Below are positions 32,605 through 39,990 of a stretch of DNA of 50,151 nucleotides, one piece after another (the stretch's first letter is position 1; each line of letters opens with the position of its first letter). The DNA is from Nitrospirota bacterium (lineage in GTDB: Bacteria > Nitrospirota > JACRHL01). Made by a program: the position numbers and the translations under genes. Where the stretch lies: the NCBI GenBank assembly GCA_016212085.1, contig JACRHL010000022.1:1-50151 (forward strand), in the 5' to 3' direction. The notes beneath the pieces were generated by a model that saw only the letters and a list, made by a program, of their open reading frames with translations, searched no databases and had not been told where the DNA came from.

Positions 32605-33753
32605 TCATTGTAGCAGCGGCGGGAGGGTGGACAGCAGGGCGGCGGCCAGCTCCTCGCGCACCCACGGGTCCGCCTCGGCGGGCAGGGCCGTGGCCAGCGC
32701 CGCCTCCTCCCCCCCGATGCGCCCCAGGGCCCAGGCGGCGTGGCCGCGGATCAGCGCCTCGTCGTCCGCCAGGGCCTTTTTCAGCACCGGCACCGCCTCC
32801 GCCGCGCCCCAATTGCCCAGGGCCACGGCCACGTTGCGCAGCAGGCCCCGGCGCCGGGTGCGGAACAGGGGGGTGCCCTTGAAATAGCGGCTGAACTCCG
32901 CCGGGGTGAGGGCCATCAGCTCCACCAGCGGCGCGCCCCCGGTGATGGCGCGGGCGGCGTAGGCGGTTTCCGCCGCCGCCGCCGCGTGTCTGTTCCAGGG
33001 GCAGGCGGCCAGGCAGTCGTCGCAGCCGAACACCCGGTTGCCCATGAGCGGGCGCAGGGCGCGCGGGATGGGGCCCTTGAGCTCGATGGTCAGGTAGCTG
33101 ACGCAGCGCCGGGCGTCCAGTTGATAGGGCGCGGTGATGGCCCCGGTGGGGCAGGTTCTCATGCAGTCGTCACAGGTGCCGCAGTGGTCCGGGGCGGGGG
33201 GATCGGGCGGCAGGTCCAGGGTGGTCAGCACCACCCCCAGGACGAACCAGTTGCCCCCGGCGGGGTCGATCAGGTTCGAATGCTTGCCCTGCCAGCCGAC
33301 GCCCGCCTGGTTCGCCAGGGGCTTTTCCAGGAGCGGCCCCGTGTCCACATAGACCCGGTAATCCACGTCCGGCGCCACCGCCCGCACCCGCTCCATGAGG
33401 GCGGCCAGGCGCGCCTTGAGCACGTCGTGATAATCGCCCCGGCCACGGGCGTAGCGGGCCACGTAGCCCAGGGCGGGGTTGGCCAGCTCGGCGGCCACGT
33501 CTCCCGGCCCGGCGTAGTGCTGGGTGGCGACGATGGCGGTTGCAAGGCCCGGCAGCAGCAGGGCGGGATCGGCCCGCTCGTCCAGGCGGCGGGCCAGGTA
33601 GGCCATTTCGCCGTGGCGGCCCGCCTCGATCCAGGCCCGGTGCCGGCTGGCGGCCGCCGCCATGTCGGGCCGGGCGAAGCCCACGCGGGACAGGCCCATC
33701 TCCCGCCCCCAGGCGCGGATGGACCGGGCGAGCTGTGCGGTGTCTGGCGTCAC
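32605..33753 (-). CDS. queG: Epoxyqueuosine reductase QueG
   Basis: 382-aa cobalamin- and iron-sulfur-dependent enzyme for the last step of queuosine synthesis (epoxyqueuosine to queuosine in tRNA). The DUF1730 domain (about 15-150) with YVDTGPLLEKPLA is followed by two 4Fe-4S motifs: CGTCDDCMRTCPTGAI (about 190-205) and CDDCLAACPWN (about 245-255). A C-terminal HEAT-repeat tail (about 310-380, RNVAVALGNWG...GHAAWALGRIGG) completes the long form of the enzyme. A GTG start at 33753 gives MTPDTAQLARSIRAWG, typical of the family. No other queuosine gene is nearby. Confidence 0.95.
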   Translation of the reverse strand: MTPDTAQLARSIRAWGREMGLSRVGFARPDMAAAASRHRAWIEAGRHGEMAYLARRLDERADPALLLPGLATAIVATQHYAGPGDVAAELANPALGYVARYARGRGDYHDVLKARLAALMERVRAVAPDVDYRVYVDTGPLLEKPLANQAGVGWQGKHSNLIDPAGGNWFVLGVVLTTLDLPPDPPAPDHCGTCDDCMRTCPTGAITAPYQLDARRCVSYLTIELKGPIPRALRPLMGNRVFGCDDCLAACPWNRHAAAAAETAYAARAITGGAPLVELMALTPAEFSRYFKGTPLFRTRRRGLLRNVAVALGNWGAAEAVPVLKKALADDEALIRGHAAWALGRIGGEEAALATALPAEADPWVREELAAALLSTLPPLLQ

Positions 33754-33771
33754 ACCGGGGATTATGCCACC

Positions 33772-33815
33772 AAAAAAACGGGGCCGGGGGCGTCCGGTAA
33801 ACGCCCCCGGCCCCG
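33772..33815 (-). terminator. Strong intrinsic terminator
   Basis: A perfect 15-bp stem, CGGGGCCGGGGGCGT / ACGCCCCCGGCCCCG (33779-33793 with 33801-33815), is followed on the minus strand by seven T residues. It terminates the small membrane-protein gene and insulates queG. Confidence 0.92.
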
Positions 33816-33838
33816 CCGGACCGCCCGGCCGGCCGCGC

Positions 33839-33976
33839 TCAGGCGGCGGCCGCCGCCACGGGCCGGGGCAGGGCGATCAGCTCGGCGGACTGCGCGCGCA
33901 GCCCGCGCCGGCCGATCAGGTAAAGGGCCAGGACGGTGGCGGCCACGGTGGCGATGTAGATGTCGACGATGAACAT
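33839..33976 (-). CDS. Small single-helix membrane protein
   Basis: 45 aa, shorter than usual gene callers report: MFIVDIYIATVAATVLALYL, then a positively charged IGRRGLRAQSAE and an Ala-rich tail (VAAAAA). There is one membrane helix at the N-terminus with basic residues after it. GGAG lies nine bases before the ATG at 33976, and the strong terminator at 33772-33815 begins 24 bp after its stop codon. Both signals bracket this frame exactly, which is the main support for a real gene. Confidence 0.6.
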   Translation of the reverse strand: MFIVDIYIATVAATVLALYLIGRRGLRAQSAELIALPRPVAAAAA

Positions 33977-34110
33977 TCCCCATTCTCCATGTGACGGGTG
34001 AACACGCCGGCGGTGCATCCGCCGGTCGCATCACCAGTGTCGCCCGTCACCATGAGGGGGACGTGAGGGGGAGGTGAGTTTCGGGTTGGGAAAGGGACAG
34101 GATTGCATTG

Positions 34111-34240
34111 GGCACCTCTATCAACCCGCTGCGCGCCCCGATTGCCGCGCCAAGGCGGTGCTCCAACCCTCGCCGATCACCATGTATGTCTCGGGCTCCG
34201 CGCGGCGTAACGGTGCCGCTCCGCTCGGGGCGCCTTGCGC
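34111..34240 (+). repeat. Family-1 element, copy L (right end lost)
   Basis: Starts GGCACCTCTATCAACC and follows the long form to GGGGCGCCTTGCGCC, then runs into the stop codon of the pseudo-receiver gene at 34242. The terminal 25-30 bp are missing. Confidence 0.8.
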
Positions 34241-34241
34241 C

Positions 34242-34646
34242 CTAGCAGAAGTCGCAGTGCGGGTCGGGCTTCCACTTGATCGCCTCCTTGAGGATGACCG
34301 GCAGGCGCTGGTCCACGCTGGAGCGGGGCACCACGATCTGGGCGCCGGCGGCGGCGGCCTGCTCCATGGCGGCGGTGTTGGCGTGGCCGCAGAAGGCGAT
34401 GATGCAAACGTCCTCCCGGCGCATGGCGGCGATGGCCTTCATGGGGTCCACCGCCCGGTCCTCCAGGTTCACCAGCCCCACCACCGGCTGCACCCGCGCC
34501 CCCTCGAACCCCGCCTGGGTGGGGATGGGCACATCGGGCCGGTAGGGCACCGGCACGTGCCCGGCGTTACGGATCATGGAATCCAGCTTGGGCCGGAACA
34601 TCAGGTTGGAATCGAGCACCAGGACGACGGCGGGGTTTTCGGACAT
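34242..34646 (-). CDS. Stand-alone pseudo-receiver domain protein
   Basis: 134 aa. The fold pattern of a CheY-like receiver is clear: VVLVLDSNLMFRPKLDSMI at the start, VGLVNLEDR at the phosphorylation strand and AAAAGAQIVVPRSSV near the end. However, the phosphoacceptor position is Asn (VGLVN), the Thr/Ser site reads CGHAN, and the conserved Lys is Arg in VVPRSS, so phosphotransfer is unlikely. It may act as a protein-interaction module. The ATG at 34646 follows GGAG at nine bases. The C-terminus ends in HCDFC, which could bind metal. It is monocistronic, and the 3' end is abutted by a truncated family-1 element. Confidence 0.7.
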   Translation of the reverse strand: MSENPAVVLVLDSNLMFRPKLDSMIRNAGHVPVPYRPDVPIPTQAGFEGARVQPVVGLVNLEDRAVDPMKAIAAMRREDVCIIAFCGHANTAAMEQAAAAGAQIVVPRSSVDQRLPVILKEAIKWKPDPHCDFC

Positions 34647-34717
34647 ATACAACGCTCCACGGGCGAAAAGGGATCGGATACGCCCATTGTAAGCGATGGC
34701 GGGGGGTTATGCAGGGG

Positions 34718-35572
34718 TCACTGCACCACGTCGTCCACCACCCAGCGCCCCCCTTCACGCAGCAGGTGGATGGTGACCGTGTTCAGCCCCACATACCCCT
34801 CCTGGCGCCACGGAAAAAGGGTCGTTACCGTGGCCCGGTCCGGCCCCAGCTCCGTGTGGCGGATGGTCGGTGGCAGGGGCCGCAGTTCGTGGAACCGGGC
34901 CATGAAGCCTTCCGGCGTGGTGACGCCCTGGTCCGCCAGTTCCCGGCGCATGCGGTCTGAAATGGCGCCGAAGGTCTCGGCCCGCCGTTCCCACCCGCCC
35001 ACCAGATAGGCCGTGGCCACCGCCTGGGCCTCCGCCGCGTCCGCTGAAGCCGCCGCGCCGCAGGGCGGGGCATCCGCATCGGCCAGGGGCGGCAGCCAGG
35101 CGGGATAAGCGGTGACCTCGTGCATGCAGGCGTTCGGCTCCGGGTCCCAATAGGTGGTGCCGTCCAGCACCGGGTCGGCGCCGGTCACGGCCCAGGCGCC
35201 GTCCGTTCGCAGCAGGCGCAGCGTGGCCAGGTGGGGGCCGGTGGGTTTGGGGTCGTCGGAACCGCTATCCCAGTGGATCACGGTGGCGCTGGCGCCGGAA
35301 ACCGCCACCCGCAGCACCGGATGATCGCCCAGGGTGCCCCGCGCGGCCGCCAGGGCGGCGCTCACGCTCTCCATCCGCTCCGCCCCGCAGGTGGGCAGGT
35401 CGCGCCATCCCGCCGGCTGCGGGTCCTCCGCTGGCGGGGGCGGTGTGACGGTGCAGCCGTGGGGCACCGGCTCCGCCACGGCGAGGGCGGGGATGAGCGC
35501 CAGGGACAGGGCCAGCGCGAGGCGGGCGGGGTGCCGGGCGTTACGGAAACGGCGGAATGCGAATGGCGTCAT
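34718..35572 (-). CDS. Periplasmic protein, candidate immunity to the M15 effector
   Basis: 284 aa with a signal peptide (RLALALSLALIPALAVAEP, cut after AVA near residue 33). The mature protein has two halves with Cys residues likely paired and a C-terminal NTF2-like region (AVATAYLVGGWERRAETF...VTIHLLREGGRWVVDDVVQ, in parts). Its ATG (35572) lies inside the end of the upstream M15 peptidase gene, a 32-bp overlap, so it is translated together with it. Export to the compartment where a peptidoglycan peptidase would act suggests an immunity protein. The family is unknown to me, and the assignment rests on context. Confidence 0.65.
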   Translation of the reverse strand: MTPFAFRRFRNARHPARLALALSLALIPALAVAEPVPHGCTVTPPPPAEDPQPAGWRDLPTCGAERMESVSAALAAARGTLGDHPVLRVAVSGASATVIHWDSGSDDPKPTGPHLATLRLLRTDGAWAVTGADPVLDGTTYWDPEPNACMHEVTAYPAWLPPLADADAPPCGAAASADAAEAQAVATAYLVGGWERRAETFGAISDRMRRELADQGVTTPEGFMARFHELRPLPPTIRHTELGPDRATVTTLFPWRQEGYVGLNTVTIHLLREGGRWVVDDVVQ

Positions 35573-36185
35573 CGTTGGGGCCGTGGTCCCTTGGGTGTCC
35601 CCACTCGTATGGCCGGCCCCGTCCCGGCGCCATGGGGCGTGTGTCGACGTGAACATGGGGGCCTTCTCCGTTCGGGCCGCGGTAGCCTTCCTGGTACCAA
35701 CCGATGCCGGTGAACAGGCCGGACCGCTTGGCTTGGTTGGCGGTTTCCAGATGGGTCTGGCTCGGCACATAAAAGTCGATTGCCGTGGGGTTTGGCAACG
35801 TGTGTTGGCTGTTTGCACCGGCGCCGAGCGGGCTGTCCGGCTTACGGTTTCCCCCGGTAATCACCACCGGCTTGCCGATTTGCCGACTGAAACGCCACAG
35901 TTGCTGGCCGGTATCTCCCGGCACTGGGTACCCGCCCGGGTTGAATACCTCCCCAGGGTAGTTGGCATTGGGGGGGCCGGCAGGCGGGGCTTCCTTGTCT
36001 TGCCGTGCCGTCGGTGCGGGCGAACCCGGCGTTGCCTCTCCATCCGTGGCCTGGGCCAAGAACGCCTCCAGGTCTGGGTTCCCGGGGGAGTTCGCCTTCC
36101 TGGCGACGTGTCGGTCCAATGGGAGGATATCGCTCAACGGCGTTTCTTTGAAACGAAGTCTCCCCAAGAAATCATGAAACAGCAT
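35541..36185 (-). CDS. M15-type peptidoglycan peptidase, candidate effector
   Basis: 214 aa without signal peptide. The N-terminal 80 residues are variable and Pro-rich and contain ETPLSDILPLD. The C-terminal domain (about 90-200) looks like an M15 (D-Ala-D-Ala carboxypeptidase-like) metallopeptidase: ANSQHTLPNPTAIDFYV gives the first His and the Asp ligand, and GPHVHVDTR gives the last His. GGAGG precedes the ATG at 36185. Because it lacks a signal peptide but should act on the cell wall, and is coupled to an exported partner gene, delivery by a secretion system such as type VI is the best reading. A phage endolysin is the alternative, but no phage genes are nearby. Confidence 0.7.
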   Translation of the reverse strand: MLFHDFLGRLRFKETPLSDILPLDRHVARKANSPGNPDLEAFLAQATDGEATPGSPAPTARQDKEAPPAGPPNANYPGEVFNPGGYPVPGDTGQQLWRFSRQIGKPVVITGGNRKPDSPLGAGANSQHTLPNPTAIDFYVPSQTHLETANQAKRSGLFTGIGWYQEGYRGPNGEGPHVHVDTRPMAPGRGRPYEWGHPRDHGPNDDAIRIPPFP

Positions 36186-36633
36186 TTCCAGCCTCCACTC
36201 AAAGTAATCCGGCGGCTACCCGCACGATGGCGGCATTGTAATCAATATGCGGCACAAAGTAAAGCTAAATGCTATATGATGGGCGGCGTGCGCCAGGGCA
36301 TGTGCCGGTCACGTGTCGCCGTCCACTTGCTCCGATCGCCCCTTGTCACGTCGGCCTCAATCCCCCTCCCGCCCCCGGAATTTGACAGGATTTTGAAACT
36401 CCCCTTACCATTAGAGCCTCAGACAAGAATCGGAATTCCGGGCAGGACAGCCCGTCATATTGACGAACCGGCGCCCACGGCTAACAATGCCAAGGCAGAA
36501 ACGGGCGCCCCTTGCTTTGCTGTTGCACACATGCCCGGCGCGCCGCGCGTCCCGCGCGGCCGTCCGGTAATGGGATCATAAGCACCCTTGGCACCCCCAC
36601 GGCGCGAAAGGGTGAGGAGATGTCGGCAGGTTC
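36186..36633 (+). promoter_or_regulatory. Intergenic with candidate nadA promoter
   Basis: 448 bp without a supported gene. TTGACA (36382-36387) and TACCAT (36406-36411), 18 bp apart, form a plausible sigma-70 promoter reading toward nadA with a leader of about 210 nt. A second AT-rich spot, GCTATATGATGGG, occurs near 36271-36283. I see no NadR or NrtR box that I can name with confidence. Confidence 0.35.
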
Positions 36634-37749
36634 ATGAACATGCTTACCGCCATTGCGCCCGTTTCCACGGGCCACCCGTTCGAACCCTATGCGGGGCTGC
36701 GCCCGGAGCAGGTCCACGCCCGCATCCAGGCCGCCAAGGCAACCCTGGGCGAGCGCCTGGTGATCCTGGGCCACCACTACCAGCGCGACGAGGTCATCCA
36801 GCACGCCGACTTCAGGGGCGACTCCCTCAAGCTGGCCCAACTGGGCCTGGCGGCGGAGGGGGTGGAGCACATGGTGTTCTGCGGCGTGCACTTCATGGCC
36901 GAAACGGCGGACATCCTCTCCCCCGGCCACGTGACCGTGACCCTGCCGGACCTTGCCGCCGGCTGCTCCATGGCCGACATGGCCAGCCTGCCCCAGGTGG
37001 AAACCTGCTGGGACGAGCTGACCGACGTGGTGGGCGGCGAGACGGTCACCCCCATCACCTACATCAACTCCGGCGCGGATTTGAAGGCCTTCTGCGGCGA
37101 GCGCGGCGGTATCGTCTGCACCAGCTCCAACGCCCGCCGCATCCTGGAATGGGCCTTCGCCCGGCGCGAGAAGGTGCTGTTCTTCCCCGACCAGCACCTG
37201 GGCAGGAACACCGCGCTCGACATGGGCGTGCCCGCCGAGCAGATCGCCGTGTGGCACCCGGAGCTGGAACTGGGCGGCAACACCGAGGACGCCCTCATCC
37301 GCGCCCGCGTCATCCTGTGGGCGGGGCATTGCAGCGTGCACCAGATGTTCCTGCCGGAGCACGTGGACCACTTCAAGGCCCGCTACCCGGACATCAAGAT
37401 CGTGGTGCACCCGGAGTGCAGCCGGGCGGTGGTGGAGAAGGCCGACGCCAGCGGCTCCACCGAGGCCATCATCCGCACCATCCAGGGCTCCCCCAAGGGC
37501 ACCCGCTGGGCGGTGGGCACCGAGCTGAACCTGGTGAACCGCATCAACGCCGAAAGCCCGGACCACGAGGTGCACTTCCTGTCGCCCACCTTCTGCGTGT
37601 GCTCCACCATGAACCGCATCGACCCGCCGCACCTGCTGTGGGCCCTGGAGAACCTGGTGGACGGCAACGTGGTGAACCGCATCAGCGTCATCGGCAAGAC
37701 CCGCCAATGGGCCAGGGTGGCACTGCAAAGGATGCTCGATTTGGGCTGA
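36634..37749 (+). CDS. nadA: Quinolinate synthase A
   Basis: 371-aa 4Fe-4S enzyme that condenses iminoaspartate with dihydroxyacetone phosphate to quinolinate in NAD synthesis. Three cluster cysteines are visible: VFCGVHFMAETA (about residue 83), WAGHCSVHQMF (about 232) and FCVCSTMNRI (about 327). Substrate-binding blocks ILGHHYQRDEV, NSGADLKAFCGERGG and HPECSRAVV are intact. The start MNMLTAIAPV at 36634 is followed by a second ATG six bases on. nadB and nadC are not in view. A run of family-2 repeats begins 13 bp after the stop codon. Confidence 0.96.
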   Translation: MNMLTAIAPVSTGHPFEPYAGLRPEQVHARIQAAKATLGERLVILGHHYQRDEVIQHADFRGDSLKLAQLGLAAEGVEHMVFCGVHFMAETADILSPGHVTVTLPDLAAGCSMADMASLPQVETCWDELTDVVGGETVTPITYINSGADLKAFCGERGGIVCTSSNARRILEWAFARREKVLFFPDQHLGRNTALDMGVPAEQIAVWHPELELGGNTEDALIRARVILWAGHCSVHQMFLPEHVDHFKARYPDIKIVVHPECSRAVVEKADASGSTEAIIRTIQGSPKGTRWAVGTELNLVNRINAESPDHEVHFLSPTFCVCSTMNRIDPPHLLWALENLVDGNVVNRISVIGKTRQWARVALQRMLDLG

Positions 37750-37762
37750 GGGCCGTTGAAGG

Positions 37763-38231
37763 GCGCCGGCCACGGCTTTTGCGCCGGGCTCCGCGTTGTC
37801 ATTTCAAAAACGATCCTCGACGTAGCGCTGCTACGCCTGCGGTCGTTTTTTCACTCCGCCTTGATCCGGCGCAAAATCCGAGGCCTACGTCGGTGGAGGG
37901 TGCCGGCCACGGCTTTTGCGCCGGAGCCTGCGTTGGGGATTCGCGAAAGGTCCTCGACGTAGCGCTGCTACGCCTCCGGCCTTTCACTCGCCCCCGCCTG
38001 GGTCCGACGCAAAATCCGAGGCCTACGTCGGTGGGAGGGCGCCGGCCACGGCTTTTGCGCCGGAGCCTGCGTTGGGGATTCGCGAAAGGTCCTCGACGTA
38101 GCGCCGCCACGCCTGCGGTCGCTTGCTCGCTCCGCCTGGGTCCGACGCAAAATCCGAGGCCTACGTCGGTGGGAGGGCGCCGGCCACGGCTTTTGCGCCG
38201 GAGCCCGCGTTGTCGCTTCGCAACCGATCCT
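37763..38231. repeat. Family-2 tandem repeat, three and a half units
   Basis: Units start at about 37764, 37901, 38039 and 38176 (GCCGGCCACGGCTTTTGCG), with a period of 137-138 bp. The last is cut at 38231 (GATCCTAGGTG). Each holds the dyad around GACGTAGCGCTGCTACGCC and ends CTACGTCGGTGG. The adjacent 38232-38364 contains no recognisable gene. Confidence 0.88.
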
Positions 38232-38364
38232 AGGTGTAACGCGCCACTTGGTTTGTGAATCAGTGCCAGTTGGATTGTTAAGAGCTGTTTGAGAGGGTCT
38301 AAAGAGCCTTTGGATACCCCGCGACGGGGGCCGCCGTCAAAGCGGGTGGTGGCTTTCGTGGTTC

Positions 38365-38397
38365 GGTAATCCCCCCACTGAAAATGGGGGGATTACC
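38365..38397. terminator. 13-bp hairpin at the end of the defence operon
   Basis: GGTAATCCCCCCA / TGGGGGGATTACC around a 7-nt loop (CTGAAAA) is a perfect stem 74 bp past the methyltransferase stop codon. No T-run follows on the minus strand, so it could be a bidirectional or 3'-stabilising hairpin, or an IS scar. Confidence 0.45.
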
Positions 38398-38470
38398 CTC
38401 CAACCACTTGCGGAATGGCAATCCACCACAAGAGGCGCGGTGCTCAGGAGCTTGCCCCCTCGACGAACTT

Positions 38471-39490
38471 TTACCTGGCGACAGGCGCTGTTCCGGCCGC
38501 TTCGAACCGTCGGACCCCATCTGCACCGACAACCAGATTCCCGACGATGGCCTGCATTACGGGAGCACACACACCATTGCCCAGGAGCTTGATCTGGTCG
38601 CGCCGAGAACCCCGCGCCATGATGTAGTCGTCGCCGAAGCCCATCGCCCTGCGGAGCTCCGGCACCTGGAGCATGCGCAGGGTGGGTTCGCTCCCTTGCC
38701 ACTGGACGAGCCCGAACCGATCCAGCGTCGTCATCGTGCGCAGAGGTTTGTCGAGCGGCTGCCATCCACCGGACCCGTCACTGCCGTAGTAGACGATGAG
38801 AAACGGCTCACCCTTGCCTAGCTGGGCGATCGCCCGTTCAGCCCGCTCCAGGGTCGGCAAGGCACGGCGCGGATGGTATAACGGGCCCGCATGCCACGGG
38901 CCAGCCCAGTCGATGATGTCACTCGCGGGAACAACCCCTCTGGAACCCGCGACGGACGCAACCTCCCTGTCGCGATCGCAGATGATGAACAGCCGGCGTC
39001 TCGCCTGCGGCACCCCGAAACCGGCCGCATCAAGAACCTCCTCCCGGACCGAATAATCCTGCCGGAGCCGTTCCAGCAGCCCCCGATATCCGCCCCAGCT
39101 CCGCATCTGGATGACGTTCTCGATCACCACCCAGCGGGGTTTGAGTGCCTCGACAAACTCAAGAACGTGGACCGCAGTGCGCCGGCTCTCCTCGTCCCGC
39201 TCCCGGCTTCCGCGGGCGCAGGTGTGGTTGGTGCATTCCGGTGACGCGATGATGAGGTCGATCGGCCCCAGCCCGTCCACACGCTCCGGGCCGACATCAT
39301 GACCAAGCCTGCCGGTGATGACCCGCGCACCGGGAAAATTGTCCCCGTATGTCGCGGTCGCGATGTCCCACATGTCGACCGCACATACCAGCTCCGCTCC
39401 CGCAAGGCGGGCACCATAGCTGCTGCCGCCACCGCCGCAGAACAGGTCGATGGTTCTCGGTCTCCATGTCAGTCTGTCACGCGCAATCAA
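38471..39490 (-). CDS. C5-cytosine DNA methyltransferase of the defence operon
   Basis: 339 aa from a TTG at 39490 that overlaps the Vsr stop (TTGA), with GGGAGAAGG just upstream. Upstream in-frame starts would give a non-homologous leader. C5-methyltransferase motifs run in order: I DLFCGGGGSSYGA, IV with the catalytic Cys as SPECTNHT (instead of PPC), VI ENV, VIII QARRRLF and X LLGNGVCAPVM. The target-recognition region (about 180-270) is short. It is the last gene of the seven-gene operon. It should mark host DNA so that the nuclease/helicase partners ignore it; the recognition sequence cannot be read from the protein. Confidence 0.9.
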   Translation of the reverse strand: MIARDRLTWRPRTIDLFCGGGGSSYGARLAGAELVCAVDMWDIATATYGDNFPGARVITGRLGHDVGPERVDGLGPIDLIIASPECTNHTCARGSRERDEESRRTAVHVLEFVEALKPRWVVIENVIQMRSWGGYRGLLERLRQDYSVREEVLDAAGFGVPQARRRLFIICDRDREVASVAGSRGVVPASDIIDWAGPWHAGPLYHPRRALPTLERAERAIAQLGKGEPFLIVYYGSDGSGGWQPLDKPLRTMTTLDRFGLVQWQGSEPTLRMLQVPELRRAMGFGDDYIMARGSRRDQIKLLGNGVCAPVMQAIVGNLVVGADGVRRFEAAGTAPVAR

Positions 39491-39990
39491 TGGTCCTTCT
39501 CCCTCTTGCCGGTCCGAAATTCTGCCACCCTCTCGCCGGCACTTCCAGGCCCGATCGCTTCGGCGATACGGCCGATGCACCTCTCCAGGTCCCGATCAAT
39601 CTGGTGCTCCCAGATCCTCACCACCCGCCACCCCAGGCGCCTCAGTTTCCGGTGGTTCCTGCGGTCGCGGCGGCGGTTCTGGTCGATCTTCTCCTCCCAC
39701 TTGAGCAACAGCTTGTCCCGCCACACCGGGAACCGCCACCCGTGCCAGAAATCGCCGTCAACAAATACGACAACCTTCGAATCCCGGAAGACGAAATCCG
39801 GCCTGCCAGGAAGGTCCCTGGCATGAGAATCCCAATGCAGGCCCAGACCTTCAAGGGCGGCGCCGATCATGCGTTCCGGGCCGGTATCCCGGCCGCGGAT
39901 CCGGCTCATCACGGCGCTGCGCTTCTCCGGCGACATGATGTCGCCCTTGTGGCGCCGAACCGGCTTGTCAGACCGGGACGTGGTCTGCAT
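39487..39990 (-). CDS. vsr: Vsr-like very short patch repair endonuclease
   Basis: 167 aa from an ATG at 39990, overlapping the AIPR gene by 23 bp. An internal ATG at 39936 (MSPEKRSAVMSRIRGRDTGPE, quoted in part) is where homologues usually begin. The PD-(D/E)xK-type core is clear: PGRPDFVFRDSKVVVFVDGDFWHG, then a helix of Arg/Lys and RLGWRVVRIWEHQI. Vsr nicks T:G mismatches produced by deamination of 5-methylcytosine; in paraMORC-associated systems a Vsr-type protein may instead serve as the restriction nuclease. The typical Cys of the VDGCFWHG motif is Asp here. The methyltransferase start overlaps its stop. Confidence 0.9.
   Translation of the reverse strand: MQTTSRSDKPVRRHKGDIMSPEKRSAVMSRIRGRDTGPERMIGAALEGLGLHWDSHARDLPGRPDFVFRDSKVVVFVDGDFWHGWRFPVWRDKLLLKWEEKIDQNRRRDRRNHRKLRRLGWRVVRIWEHQIDRDLERCIGRIAEAIGPGSAGERVAEFRTGKREKDH

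Noticed and set aside
35541-36185. M15 protein as prophage endolysin
   Set aside because: No holin, spanin or phage structural gene is nearby, and the overlapping partner has a signal peptide.
36240-36330. NAD-related riboswitch upstream of nadA
   Set aside because: I could not find the paired elements of a known nadA leader motif. Only an ordinary promoter-like pair is supportable.
36588-38258. 556-aa frame running from the nadA region through the family-2 repeats (NPRPTSVGG repeats in translation)
   Set aside because: Its first part is out of frame with nadA, and the repeated residues simply translate the DNA repeats. There is no start signal.
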